Assembly (NCBI GenBank): GCA_025594325.1
Contig: JANHCV010000013.1
Span: 620,001 to 684,000 of the forward strand
Length of the DNA stretch: 64,000 nucleotides
Source of the DNA: Blastocladiella emersonii ATCC 22665
Lineage: Eukaryota > Blastocladiomycota > Blastocladiomycetes > Blastocladiales > Blastocladiaceae
Reading direction: 5' to 3'
The number at the start of each line of letters is the position of its first letter. The first letter of the stretch is position 1. This document shows positions 22,186-34,000 of the stretch, one piece after another. The notes beneath the pieces are model-generated. The model did not search any database. It was given only the letters and a program-made list of their open reading frames with translations, and was not told the DNA's origin. Position numbers and translations under genes: made by a program.

Positions 22186-23292
22186 TCACGACGCGGGCGA
22201 CATGCGTCCGCGCCAGAACTTCTTGACGGGCTTGCCGTCGACGAGCTGCTCGCGGACGAGGATCGGCACGTCGCACGTGCGCACGCGGCCGTACCAGTGT
22301 CCCTCGCGCTCGCGGTAGACGATGAGTGTACCCGCAAACTTGTGCCCGCCGATATGCGTGGTGCCGTAGATGCCAACGCTGTGCGGGGTGAGCGTCGCCG
22401 ACGACTCGTACGCGTCCACCTCCTCCTGGAACGCGCGGATCAGGAGCGGCGCCGCCTCGCCACACCGCGAGTCGCGCTTCTTGTGCGCGCACACGAGCAC
22501 GCACTGCTCAATGTCGAGGGGGGCGACCGCCGGCGCGCCCGCGGTGCACGTCGCGTCGGGGAAGGCGTCGGGGCGGACCTCGCCGTGCGCGAAGTACGAC
22601 GTGATGACGGCCTCGGCGTTGGCTGCTGTGACGTGCGTCAGGACCACGCGGTCCGGGAACACCATGACGTCCGCGCACTCGATCTCGTTCCCCGCGTCGT
22701 CCCAGTAGTGACCCGGCGAGCCTGCCGACGACGCGCGGTCGCACACGGTCGCGAGGACGCGGTTGACGCCCGGCCGCACGACCGTCGACGTCTGCATGGC
22801 GTCGGCAGCTTTCCCGACGGCGCGCGCGAGCGCCGACTCGGTCTCGACGCGCGCGGCCCACGAGTGCGCCGTGTTGCCCGAACACACGACGAGGTGGTGC
22901 GAGTACGGCTTGACGCTGCCGAGCATCGACGACGTGCTGACCTTGGCCTGCAGGCGCGCCGACATTTGCGGGTGCTCGGCGCACGGGTCGGCGCAGCTCG
23001 CGCACGGGTCGTCGTCGGCGAAGTCGACGTCTTCGGGGTACTCTTCGACGGTCGCGGTGGCGGCGGACGCCGAGCTCGTGGCGGCAGCGGCAACCGAGGC
23101 AGCGCCGCGCGACAGCGTGCTGGCGGCGGCCGACGTGGTCGAGATGATGGAGCGCAGCGAGAGGCTCGACATGCTGCGGCGCAGCGAGCCCATGATCCCG
23201 GGCGTTGACGTCGCTGACGGGGCGGTCGGTGGCGCCGTCGACGCCGAGGAGAGTGCCGGAGCGTCGGTCGGAGTGGAATGCATGCGGTCCAT
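22186..23292 (-). CDS. Apd1/Aim32-type sucrase/ferredoxin-like (thioredoxin-fold Fe-S) protein
   Basis: 368 aa from the Met at 23292. A Ser/Ala-rich N-terminal region is followed by DDDPCASCADPCAEH (about residues 93-107), a Cys-rich entry to the domain. Next come the CSGNT segment and the family hallmark HIGGHKFAGTLIVY near residue 317, the His ligands in Apd1/Aim32 [2Fe-2S] proteins. The C-terminus is KKFWRGRM. Known relatives are cytosolic Apd1 and mitochondrial Aim32. The frame is open upstream, and an alternative ATG at 23454 would add 54 residues rich in Ala, Arg and Ser that could act as a mitochondrial presequence. The real start is therefore undecided. It is convergent with A6, 77 bp apart. 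Confidence 0.85.
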   Translation of the reverse strand: MDRMHSTPTDAPALSSASTAPPTAPSATSTPGIMGSLRRSMSSLSLRSIISTTSAAASTLSRGAASVAAAATSSASAATATVEEYPEDVDFADDDPCASCADPCAEHPQMSARLQAKVSTSSMLGSVKPYSHHLVVCSGNTAHSWAARVETESALARAVGKAADAMQTSTVVRPGVNRVLATVCDRASSAGSPGHYWDDAGNEIECADVMVFPDRVVLTHVTAANAEAVITSYFAHGEVRPDAFPDATCTAGAPAVAPLDIEQCVLVCAHKKRDSRCGEAAPLLIRAFQEEVDAYESSATLTPHSVGIYGTTHIGGHKFAGTLIVYREREGHWYGRVRTCDVPILVREQLVDGKPVKKFWRGRMSPAS

Positions 23293-24083
23293 GGCGGTGT
23301 AGAGGGTGCGTTGCGGGCAGTTGTATCTCCGTATCGTTGAGTGCGGGAGCGAGAGGGGAGCGGGCGGCCCGCGGCGGGCGAGTGCGGTCCACGTCGGCCG
23401 AGCAGCACTCGCCCCCAAGGCGGAAGAGAGTGCGGCAACTGCAACGGCTCGCATGGGCAGGTCGACGGGAATAGATAGCGGGGGAGGCCGGGTATGCGGG
23501 AGGAGTGAAGAAGCTGCGGCACACGGCGGGCACACCCTCCTCTTGTAGCACTCGTTGTTCGCGGGCCGCCACCGAGGACGGATACGCGGGATCTGCAGGG
23601 GCGTGTCCCTCGTGTTCCGATCGACTCCCTCGTGCACGCCGGATTGGAACGAGGCGACCGCGGCGAGGGACGCGGGGCTGGTCGCTCGGCGCAGCGCGGT
23701 CACTGATGGTCGGTGATAAGAGTCGCAGTTGTGCTGGACGAGGGGTCGGAGTGCGAGGCTTCAAGGAGAGGTGCGAAGAGGCACGGCGGCGGGGGCGGTG
23801 AGGTCGGAGCAGTGTCTCGCGGTGCGGTGGAGACGAAAACGTGATATCGCGACACGTCCATGGGCCCACGCGGATCGCCCTCGCCTCAGCCTGCACCGCC
23901 TCTCCTTTCACAGCGCAGATGACCTTTAGAGCACAAACGCAGCGGTTTGATTTCGTAATCAAGCTCGTGGGGACTTGGACTTGCATCCGAGGGCGACCAC
24001 GTCCGCCCGTCAAGTTCCTCGCGGTGCTGATGCGCGAGGCCGAACAATGTTCTATAACGCTTCCATTCCCATACATCACGCGG
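23293..24083. other. Intergenic: Apd1-like promoter side and 3' flank of the next gene
   Basis: About 790 bp. Several overlapping shadow frames occur, but none has domain content. Confidence 0.4.
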
Positions 24084-25677
24084 CTAGTAAGGCAAGTACC
24101 GCGTACTTGAAGAATGGCGCCTACGCCTGGTCCGCTGCCCGCTGCCGTCCAGCGGTGACGGGAGCGGCTCGACGGGCAGGCTCGTAGCAGGCGTGGAGCT
24201 CCGGTGCAGCGAAACGCGTATCCCCGCCGCGCGTGCTAACACGACGAGTCGATGGGTGTCAACCTCGTCGAATTCAAGCAACTGCGTGCGGGTAGACGGT
24301 GTTGGACCATCAAAAGGTGAAGGCGGGGACTGGGTGGCGTGCCGAGGCTCCAAAGTCGATGGTCCGGCTGTCGCGTCGCGCTCGCGCGCGGCCGCTACGA
24401 CGGCAAGCCAGCTCAACGACTCGGGCGCTGGCGCACTCGTGGTCGCGACTGAGCCCATGGCCGGCGGGGATGGGTTGCCAAGATCGACCTCGCTCACTTG
24501 GTCGATGCATGCGAACGGAGCTACTCCCACTGCAGCACCATCAACGTCAACCGAATCGAGAGGCAGGGGAAGCGAGTTGTGTGTCGTGTTCAAATGTAAG
24601 CGAAGCGCGTGGTGCTCGGGGGTATGATTGAGAGGAAGGTCCAAAGTTTGATCGGGCTTGTCATGCAGCACCAACAGAGGCGAAAGGCGAAGAGGCGAAG
24701 GCGGAAGCGGAAGCGTGAGAGAAGGCACAAGTGGGACTTCGCTGGTCGAAGCAGGCACCGCAGCGATCCCGTTTCCGAGGCAAGCCGGTGGCGCCGCGCA
24801 GGAAGATGAAGCTGCGCGAGTCGATGGCGTTGCGCGAGATGATGGCCCTGTGCGAGTCAATTGCGCTACAGCAGGAGCAGCATCAGGTGGCGGTGGATCG
24901 ACGCCAAAGGCCGCTACACAGAAGTGTGGGCCGAGCGCGGATCAGGTCAGTATGCCGTCACGACGCTAGACGAGCCCAAGCAGTCAAGTCTTGACTTGCA
25001 TTCCATAAAGCCGTACCAATAGTGAGCGGGTAAGGAAGCCCCTCGGGCACCGCGTCCTTGCCAAGCGACGCGAGCACCTCGTTGAGTTGGTCGAAGCCGA
25101 TCTCGTTGACAAAAAGCGCAAGTCGCTCGGCGCTCGTGAGCGACGCGATCCCGTCGTCGTCGTCGTCGCCTCGCTCGGGATCGGGGTACAGGGCCGCAAC
25201 AGTTGTCATAAGTTCGACGTCGCGCGGCGCACCATTGCCAGCTCCGTTCGAGTCGCCGCCACCTCGCGCGAGTTCGACAAGGAACGAAAGCGTGCAGGTG
25301 GTCAAGTTGCGGCGCAGATGGGCAAGAAAGTGGTCGCGGCGGTTGGTCCGGCCCGTGCACCCGCTAACGCAGCCAAACAGAAGCGTTTCGCTCGCGTGTG
25401 CCGTGTGGAAGTGGCGCGCGAGGTCGTTGGAGCGTTTGCTAGACACGTGGGCGGTTCGGACAGAGTGAGTCGTGACGACGCGAGGGAGGATGGCGAGGGA
25501 TACGCACAACTCCATGTTGCAAGCGGGACATGTCGTGGGATGCAAGGTTCCCGTTGCCGACTCGAGGACCAAGCTGCCGTTGACGTTGATGTAAAAGTCG
25601 TATTCGGGGTACGTCGTCTTGAGCCGTGCGAGCGTCGCGTGGGCTGCAAGGTTCGTCAGCCAGATGCTCAAAGTCAT
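24084..25677 (-). CDS. Two-exon protein with zinc-finger-like Cys/His clusters, Ser/Pro-rich tail
   Basis: Exon 1 is 24996-25677 and exon 2 is 24084-24913. The intron 24914-24995 (82 bp, GTCAAG...GTAG with a CTGAC branch site) joins the two frames in phase 1, giving 503 aa. The start is ATG 25677 (MTLSIWLTNLAAHATLARL). Residues about 50-120 hold CPACNMELC, a His-rich stretch ending HFHTAH, then C-x3-C-x8-H-x3-H in CVSGCTGRTNRRDHFLAHLRR. The second cluster resembles the R-RDH-xxHLR half of fungal C2H2 fingers, but the Cys-His spacing is short (8 instead of about 12). An acidic patch (DDDDDG) follows. Exon 2 is Pro/Ser/Thr-rich without domains. Possibly a transcription factor; confidence in function is low. 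Confidence 0.6.
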
Positions 25678-27236
25678 TGATGTCCGCCGGTGATCACACA
25701 ATCAGGCAAGAAGCGGTGGATACGGACCTCGTGGCGGAAGCAGCGTCGGGCTGATGGGCACATTGGCCGCCGTGCGCACACGACGCGCATACTGCCGCGG
25801 TTGGCGCGACATTGAAGATGGTTGTGATTGCATGGAGTTGGAGCTCTTCATGGAGAGAGATACATGCAGTTGATGCGGGAAACGAGGAGCGAGAGCGGAG
25901 GCCTAGCGGTGACCGGTGCGGTGCACGGTGCGGTGGCTTCCGCTCCACCGAGCCGCACCGCACAACGTGATATCGCGACGCGTCGCTCGCTGATGCTCTC
26001 ACCAAGCCTCTCGCGCGCGATACTCAGGTACTACAGCAAGTTGCTTCTATACGACGCGTCCCACGCGCCGGACTCGGCCGCCGACCAATCCTCTGCGCAC
26101 AGTCGATCCGACTCGCGGCCCCGCCCACTCGCCATGGCGCTGACCAGACCCCACGCAAACGAACGCGACGATCGCAGCGATGACACAGTGTACCCAGTCC
26201 CGGCGCCAGATCCAGCAGAGCGAGCGGAAGGAACGCGATCCTCCCTCGACACGATGAACGCGATCAGCGGGCGGCATCTGCTGAAGCTGGCGAGCGGGTC
26301 GGGCCCAGCTTGAGCCGACCGCAGGGGCCGCATAGAATGTGAGGGAGAAGAGCGGCCGACGGGTGGGCGAGATCGCGAATCGGGCGACCTGCGAACGAGG
26401 GTCGAGGTGCAAGAGTGACGAGTCGGCGGCGGTCTGGACTGATTGCGCAACCCTGCCCGGCTTCAGGCTGAGCTGCGAAGTGAGATCACTTGAGCAGTGC
26501 AACTGATGGCGATCCTAGAAACATGATGCGCGTAGGTCAGTCAGCACGCCGTCAGCGGAGCAAACAGCCGCAGGTCGCACCAGTTCGCACGCTGCTCGTA
26601 ACGTTTTCACAAGGTTGCGCAACCACGTTGAACAACCATCGTTGCTGACGTCATCGACTGGAGGACAGCACCTCGTCCATCCTTGAGTGCGGCGGAGTTG
26701 TTCTTTGGCCGGCGACGCCCAGGTGTTACATCAAGTAACATGTAGAGGCCTAGCGTAGCCAGATGACGCCGCACTCGGCCGACGGCAGCTCAAGTCCGCG
26801 GCAGGTTTGAAGAGTGGGGTCGGCCGGATATAAACTCGCGTCTAGAGTGATTGCATGGAGTGCCGCCGAAGCGGGTGCGTCGAGCGTAAAGAGCAGGAGA
26901 TAGGAAGGGCTCGGCTCGCGGAGAAGCGAAAGGCGAAAGGCGAAACGTGACGCGACGCGACTTTGAATCACGCGCCGGTCATCTTTCCCTCTTCCCGCAA
27001 ACCTCGATTCATGGACGGCTCGAATCACTTGATGCAAATCCAACTATGTGTCATGTAATCGCCAGCGTTGGCGTTTGAGAGACGCTCGGCTCGCTGGTTG
27101 CATCTGTGCGAACGCACCTTGTCTGCTCAACTCGGCCGACATCTTTGCTTCAGAATCGGGCTCAGGTTCTGTCAGCGCAACACTTCTACCCTACTCTATT
27201 CATCAGCTGAGAGCCGCCGTGCGACCGAGCCCGCCA
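25678..27236. other. Intergenic, about 1.5 kb, with an orphan family A leader
   Basis: No supported gene. Near 27010 a sequence resembling the family A start (atggacggctcgaatcac, then atgcaaatcc) is preceded at about 26946 by gtgacgcgacgcg and at about 26971 by a gaatcacgcg motif, so it looks like an orphan promoter/leader. A matching acgcgtcgctcgc sequence lies at 25978. Short frames on both strands lack domain content. Confidence 0.4.
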
Positions 27237-28956
27237 TCACCCGCTGCTCTCATCCTCCAAGAGCTCAGGCTTGACCGCAAGCTTTGCGTTGAGCAGCTCA
27301 AACACGTCGCGGCCGAGCGCCATCCTGCTCAGTCCGAGCCGCGCGAGCCCGTCGGGTAGGTGAGCCGCGAGCACACGTGCGCCCGCGTTCGTGAACAGGT
27401 TCCACCCGAGATCCACGTCCTTGAGCGTTTGCGGGAGCACCGGCGCGAGCACACGCACAGCGTCATCGTCAAGGTCCGCCCCTGATACGTCGAGAAGCAC
27501 GAGTACAGGCGGAATGTGGTCCGCGAGCAGCTGCGCGCCCGCTGCGCCAATGCATGCGCGGCGGAGGTTGAGTTCGCGCAGCGACAGAGACAAGGGAGGG
27601 GCGAGGAGCGCCATGGCTTAGGGCGAGGTTTCACCGGGGTGAAAGCGGTTGGTGCGCGAGCGGAAAACGTTTTCCTAGGGTTGGTGCGGAGCGTCGCGCA
27701 GCTCGACGTTGGTCAGGTGCAGGAACACGAGGTTGGGTGGGATTGACGCAGCGAGCAGGGCGGCGAGCTTAGGCCGTGGGATCGCGCGGTGCTTGGAAGC
27801 GCGTTCTCTCTTCGAGCAGGGCCCGCTGCAGAGCCCCATCTTGAGCACTTCGAGGCCAGCAGGGAGCGTCCAGCCGAGCAACGACGTGTCAAACTCGTCC
27901 TCGTCGTCGCCTGGGACGGCGGCGCGAAAGATATCCGTGTTGCACAGGTTGAGCGAGCGCAGCGTCGGCGGAAGGTGGTGGTACGCGGCGCTGAGCTGCG
28001 TCGCCGTGAGCGAGTTGGCCTGAAGATCGAGCGAGACGAGGGCGGGCGGGAGGTGCGGGAGGAGGATTGCGAACGCGTCGTCCTCGAGCTGGCAACCACG
28101 CAGCCTCATGTCCGTGATCCCGCGAGTGAGCAGCGAGAAGCAGCCGTACTCGCTCGGCTCCAGCGTAACATGCTCGAGCGAGAGCGATCGTAGAGTCGCG
28201 GGGAACGAGCGGAACAAAAGCTTCGAGTGGCCGCCCGGCGTAATCCACGCGAGTGAGAGTGACTCGAGCAGCGGCGGCCACGACCACTACTCAAACTGCT
28301 TGGGATCAACGCGCCGCGAGGTCCAGCCCTGTGTCCACTTGAGGTGGGTGAGAGAGTCCGGGAAGCGGAACTCGAGGAGCCGTGGGATGTCGAGCGTGCA
28401 CTGCTTCAGCTTGAACGAGCGCAGCGCCTGGTCGGGGCTCGCCATGGCCGCGTTGAGCTGTGCGATGGCCGCGAGCGAGCAGTGCTGGTTGGCTATCGCG
28501 ACCTCGGTCGTTTGGCCGGAAGCAATCAAAGTCACCGCTTGCTCGATTGAGACGCAGTTTGCGCTGACGGGCAGCTGGGGCTACGTGTTGGCGGTCGTCA
28601 GCATCAAGGAGAGAGCCGCAATCCATCATTGAGCGACGAACCTTGTCAGGAAAGAAAAGACATGGAGACTGAAGGGTGTAGTGCTCGCGCAACGACCGGC
28701 ACGAGTTGTAGTCTGGAAGCTGAATGGGGAGGCCCGATGCGGCCCACCACTCCAAGGCCTCGAGTGACGACATGTTGGCGTCGCGCAGGACGGCGGACGA
28801 GTACACGAGCGGCAGGTCAGAGCTGCGCCACTTGTCGAGCACTCCGACAGCGCCTCGCGCGCTCGCCGCGTCCATGGAGAGCGCGGGCGCGTGATGCAGG
28901 ATGGTTTTGGCGACGGCGGGGATCCTGTTTGTCGGCAGCACCCGCGCGTACTGCAT
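27237..28956 (-). pseudogene. Leucine-rich-repeat protein with ankyrin-like N-terminus, broken by in-frame stops
   Basis: Exon 1 (28642-28956 or slightly longer) encodes two ankyrin-like helices of the fungal WW type (VGVLDKWRSSDLPLVYSSA, LEALEWWAASGLPI). Intron 28581-28641 (61 bp, AAG|GTTCGT, TGCTGAC branch, GTAG) joins it in phase 0 to exon 2. Exon 2 contains about eight LRRs of the RNI type (LRELNLRRACIGAAGAQLL, LKDVDLGWN...GARVLAAHLP). The frame of exon 2 stays the same from 28580 to 27237 but carries TAG at 28287-28289, TAG at 27675-27677 and TAA at 27618-27620. The last two could bracket an intron whose donor is lost. A TGA lies just upstream of exon 1, so the 5' end may also be missing. 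Possibly an RNI-like scaffold before inactivation. Confidence 0.55.
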
Positions 28957-29070
28957 GAGCCCCGCGACATCCGCCGGGTCGCTCAGATACACGGCCCGGA
29001 CGAGAACGCACCGTCAAACTCACACGGCGTCTTGGTGGCGTGCTAGTTGCGCAAGGCCCGCACAACTTAC

Positions 29071-29769
29071 CCCGTGGAAGCCCTTAACGTCTTGTCGTAC
29101 GCCCTTGTTGCGACGTCCTTCAAGCACACGTTTTCGCCGTAGCTTGACGCCGTTCAAATCACCTTGGTCCTCTTCGCCAACGTCTTGTTCAACGACTCCC
29201 ACAAGGACGACGGCCTGAAAGTTGTTCGCTTGCGGGGTGCTGCACCTCACTTGCTCAGCATCATGATCGCCGGGCTTCTTTCCAGCCATCGCTTTGAAGC
29301 AGCAAACCATATCTCTTGCCACCACCTGTGCCTCGATTGCCCTTCGCCGTACCAGCAGGGCTGGCGCGACGCGCTCTGCAGCTTTCTTGCGTTTGAGCCG
29401 TTAAGCTCCGATCTCTCACCCGTACCGCGCGTGATCCCATCGTACTTGGTCCATGTCAAGGACGAGTTGGTCGACTCGATTGCCTTTGAGGCGGCCAACG
29501 AATGCTGCGCGCCCAAGACTGCTACCGCGACGTCGCAGTCCTCGATCGCCTTCCTCATCACGACGCTTGCCGCTCATGACCCGCGGCTCGTTGCTGAGCT
29601 TCTTACTAATCTGTCTCCCGTCCCGGTCGCCTTCACAAAGTGTCTTTCAGACGGCGCGCTCGACTCAATTCTCACATCTGAAGACGTGCTGGCACTCTCG
29701 GCAGCGAATGGCATAACGACTGAGCAGAGATCGGAGCTCGCACGATTTGCACCGTCGCACGCGCAGTAG
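29071..29769 (+). pseudogene. Family A exon-2 fragment (A8)
   Basis: One frame runs from about 29071 to the stop at 29769, with a TAG at 29140-29142. It aligns with the C-terminal domain: ALNVLSYALVATSFK, then CHHLCLDCPSPYQQGWRDAL, ANECCAPK, a helical DPRLVAELL segment and SDGALDSI in place of IFDG. No exon 1 precedes it; it abuts the broken LRR gene in opposite orientation. From 29164 on the frame is open for 201 codons. Confidence 0.65.
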
Positions 29770-30562
29770 GCTGCACGACGTCACTGTGTCGCTCGATATT
29801 TGATAATTTTTGCATGTTCGTTTGATTACTGAGTCTCTCTTTTGTGGGGCTCAGAGTCGCTCTTTGCGGTATCTCGGCAAGATAGCGCGGGAAGCGCGGC
29901 CGTTAGTCGTCGTCGTGACGCTCGACCTCGCGACGGCGACGGGCGCCGTGGTGAGCGCACCGCTTGGCCGACCGCTGCAGTTCCTGTTCCGCGAGCTCGA
30001 CACGGCCATGATGAGGTAGCTGATCGTCATGAAGCGTTTCGCTCGGATTCACGCCCATCGCTGACCCATTCGCGCGCGGCACCACGACCGCCGCGCCGAT
30101 CTGTCGCCTCTCCACGCGTCGGTCCCGTCGTTAACATGGTTCATGATCAGCTCGAGAGATCGCTTGTAGTTTCATGCGCGCCGTGCGCGGTGGCGGGCTT
30201 CCCGTGCTGCGTCCAACAACGTGGACCGCGATTGCTGTGATACCAGTGACGTGCGGCGACATGTACGAGCTGGACGACGACGGCCCGACCGCGATAAGGA
30301 CTCGTTATGTGCCGGATCTGGGCCGGAGGCGCGTCCACAGTGATTGGTATTACCAAGTGTGCCCTCGCCGTTCAAGTTCGCGAACGGGCGCATGTGTGCT
30401 TGATGTTGGGACTGATCTTGTGAAAGTCTGGTTTCATGAGCGCCTGGGTGCATTCATGACCGTGTTACGACGCGGGAGAAGAAGCGCGTCGCGGCCAAGC
30501 GGCCGAAAGTTTGAGCGCCGCGCCGCTCCCCTAGCGCTTTCTCTCGCCAGCTGCCCCTAATC
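29770..30562. other. Intergenic, no supported gene
   Basis: Short overlapping frames only. The stretch 30470-30562 resembles a decayed family A upstream region (acgcgggagaag, gcgtcgcgg). Confidence 0.35.
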
Positions 30563-30762
30563 CATGAAACGTTGCCACTTCCTTGAATCACTCTATGCAA
30601 CGCACTTGAGGAACCAGTAAACTGCCGAATTTACGTTACGCCGACCTTCCAGCTGAACTTGCCATCACCGTCCTGTTGTTCGTTGAGCCGGCCTGCGCCG
30701 TCCCCGTCGCCTTGCGCACTCAGTACTTGACCGCCAAAGCTGATCTGGTTTGCCCAGCATGA
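30563..30762 (+). pseudogene. Family A 5' fragment (A9)
   Basis: The leader ATGAAACG...TGAATCACTCTATGCAACGC matches family A starts. A short frame from 30625 then reads YADLPAELAITVLLFVEP, the F-box-like segment closest to that of the minus-strand gene at 37946-40501 (FSDLPAELIGRVLQLSVP). It ends at TGA 30760. Everything downstream of the F-box-like part is missing. Confidence 0.55.
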
Positions 30763-31078
30763 ACTTTTCGCTGTTTTGCCCGCATTACGCTGGAATACCG
30801 GGAAAGCTTCCACGAGCGTGAGGATCAAGTGTCAAAGGTTAACGTGGGCCTTACCGAGGCTAAACAACGTGGATGGACGGAATTGATCTAAATATTGACG
30901 CATGTAATCGCTGTGAATACGCGCAGGGGATGTCGAAAGACAGGCCCCATAGCTCTCGCGTTGCGCCACTTGGTGATCGCGAGCGGGGTGGCAGGGCAAA
31001 CACGTGAGTGGCTTGACCGAGTGCGGGACGAAATTGTCTCGCGGTGCGTCTCCATGATCCCTCCCCTCGCTCGTTGCA

Positions 31079-34000
31079 ATGAAGCCAAAGAAGAAAACGA
31101 AAAAGCCTGCGACTAGCGGCAATGCATCCAAACCTGCTATTATGTCCAAGTCGCTGAACGCCGCGGTCCCGGCGCTTCTCACATGCCGCACGGACGAGCG
31201 CGGTGACCGAATCGAAGGATTCCGCCCGTTCCGTCACCGCCCGCCGCGTGACCTGTTCATGTACCATGATTCTCGCACCCGCGCCGACCTGCACGCTCTC
31301 CTGTGCGGGTGCGGCGACTTGGCTGAAGTTGCGCGTACCGTGTCCGAAGCGGCAGTCAAGGGCGGGACGGCGACGCTCTCGTTCACGCTCAACGACTGGC
31401 AGCCCGAAGTCCTCGCGCGGAACTTGCTGATCTTGCATGCCATTGCTCACGTTCCGTCGGTCGAGATCGACTCGTCAACCCTCACGCGCTGGGTCGGTCA
31501 GCTCTGGTACTCGCACTTTCTCGATCCCGACGCCCTCGAATTTTGGAAAGCCCAGCTGCGTGCTTGTCTCGATACGGATTGGCTCAACGTCATGGCTGAG
31601 TCGCCCATTCGCGTCTTGAACGACTCAACCCTGGTCGAGCTCCGCCGTTGCTGGCGCGCCTGGCTTGACTTGGGCTGGTCCGTCGAGGCTTTCCGAGTCA
31701 AGCGCGATAATTTCAACACCAAACATTTTGATATCAACGACTATGGGTCTCCCGACTGCACGTATTACGCGTGGGCATCGTCCTTGGCCATGGAGCGGCT
31801 GCACGCACAGTATCGTTACGTGGTCCAGGCCGTTGCGTCCGCGCGCCTCTCGTGTAACCTCGAGCGCCTTGGTGAGTACGGTGTTTGTACGCAGTCGGGG
31901 CATGACCGTTCTGGTCGCAAACTCGTTGTCAATCCGACGATGCTCCTCCTCGCCAGCGACGGTGCCGCCTACTTTGCCGCCTACAGCGATCCGCTCCCTG
32001 GTGCATGCTTCGACTTTCTCGTCGAGGAAGGCCTCCCCGAGCCGCACATGATTTCCCGCTTGGATGATTGGGTCCAGTCGCTTTCGAAGGCCATGCGCGG
32101 TGACGGCTTCCGAGTTCAAGTCAGTTTCATTCACGGCCACGCGGTTGCGGTCATGGAGGAGCTCATCGCCGATTCTACTATGCGCTTCGATATCGTGGAC
32201 ACGAATACGCTCATGACGACCTGCGGACTTCTCACCATCCTTGTTCACGGTTCACCGCTGCTTCGCAACAATGACGACTTTTCGGAGCGCGCCCGCCTGC
32301 TGACCTACTCCATGGAGGACGTGGAGGTGAAGACGGGATCACGGCTTGCGTACCTTCGTTTCTTGTCCGGCCTCAAGCCCGGAGCTTTCCCGGCTCTGTT
32401 TGGCGTAACTCTTGCGGAAAGGTTGTCAGACGACGACTCAGCAACGTGGTCTCAGCCCTTCTCGTGGGCATTTGACCCAGGAGTTGATCGCACCGTCCGC
32501 TACCTCACTTTCACCAAGCTTCCGCATCCCACAGTGCCGACTTCGCTGGACGCTTCGCCTTACCTGCGCAATGCGTTGACCGATTGCGCGGCCAATTTGT
32601 TGTCAACCGATGGCCCAGGCACGTTATCCGAGCGCTTATCAACTGTCTCCCAGACTGACAACTAACCACGACTGCGCGTGTATGTGCTCTAGTGACGAGA
32701 ACCGTTTTCATCAAACTTCTCGCGTTCGCTTTCGCGTCGAAACGCCTTGTCTGGGAGGGCAGCTTGGCAGATTCCGTCGGCCCTTACTGGCAATTGTTGC
32801 CCGCTGTTGAATTCTTAACTGGCGTTGTCTTGTCCGCTGGTAAGCCGACAAACAAGGCCGACACCTTGGATCCCCTTGAGCTCTCAGTTGGTTTGCCCTA
32901 CTATGGAATTGCAGGGATCAATGGGGTGAGCAACAATTACCTTGTCGAGTTGACCGTTCCCGCGGACAAACAGTTGGCTGTTGGATCGCCCTCCCTCTTG
33001 TTGGAAATTGCTCGCCCGAGGCGTGGTCCGGTTGGTTTCGCCGCCCTTCGCGTCAACTCGACAATCCAGGACGATTCTCCGTCCGTGCGCGTCATAGGAC
33101 TTGTTCCTCGCTTTCTGGTGGACGCCGCCCCGGCCGGTACCACGGTCGGCGTGCACTCTCAGGGCCTCGACGAGTCGAGCAAATTCATCAACGGCAAGTA
33201 TGTACCGCTCTTCGCTGCCCAAGTTACGCTTGTCAAAGTGGAGTCGAACACGCAGCTTTTGCGCGCGCTTGACCAGTCGCTTCACTCACCGGCTCCTTCT
33301 GGCCCGTCCGATCCTTGCAACTGGCCGCTTTCAGTCGAGCACGTAATTGACAATGCGACTGTGGTCGAGCTTGTGCTCAAGTTTAAACCTGGCGCGAAGA
33401 CCGTGTTTGAGCTCGTTCCAAAGTCTGATTCTTGGTCGGAGCGCGGCGCCGTGACCCTTTTCGTCGATGGACAGCGCCAAACGATGCGCGTTTCGTCTCC
33501 CGTGTCCGTTACCGACATGCATATCTCTCGCGAGCAGGGCCGCGTGACGCTTGTCCTCAAGCGCATCATGAACGTGGGCCGCAGCATGGGGCTTCCGCCT
33601 TCGCTTCCTCGCATTGGCCGCTGCATGCCGGTTGCTCCTCATGGCGAACTCTTTCAGCGCTTGATGCGAACGGCGATGTTTTTGACGCAGGACATTATCG
33701 AAACGAGTGGCTCGATTCGACCAGCGGAACGCTCATCGAACAACAGCCTCATTGATCGTCTGCTCGAGCAGCATGCTGAGAACATGACCGCCAAAGTGCT
33801 CTCAACGATGATTGCTGATCTCACAGTCCAATTGTTCGCCGCTTCTGACACTAAACGGCATCTTGTTGCGATGCGGAATCCCGAGGGCGAGGTTGTTGCG
33901 ATGATCTTTCTCAACCGCTCCGTGCTTATCCCCTCCGCTGGGCCCGGCTTTATCCCGACTCCCGCTCTCGAGTGTACTGTCGCGCTAGCGGGAGAAAGGG

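Noticed and set aside
22105-23208. 367-codon plus-strand frame opposite the Apd1-like gene
   Set aside because: Antisense shadow; HIGGHKFAG and the Cys-rich entry are on the minus strand.
24996-25001. GC-AG intron (donor GCAAGT) for the zinc-finger-like gene
   Set aside because: It would leave phase 0 against a phase-1 acceptor; the GTCAAG donor at 24995 keeps the frame.
26031-26502. Overlapping frames of 139-161 codons in the 25.7-27.2 kb gap
   Set aside because: No domain or start context; competing frames on both strands suggest compositional bias.
8650-28289. Stop-codon reassignment or programmed readthrough as explanation of in-frame stops
   Set aside because: All three stop codons occur, the neighbouring conserved genes end normally at such codons and have none internally, and some copies also carry frameshifts; decay is simpler.
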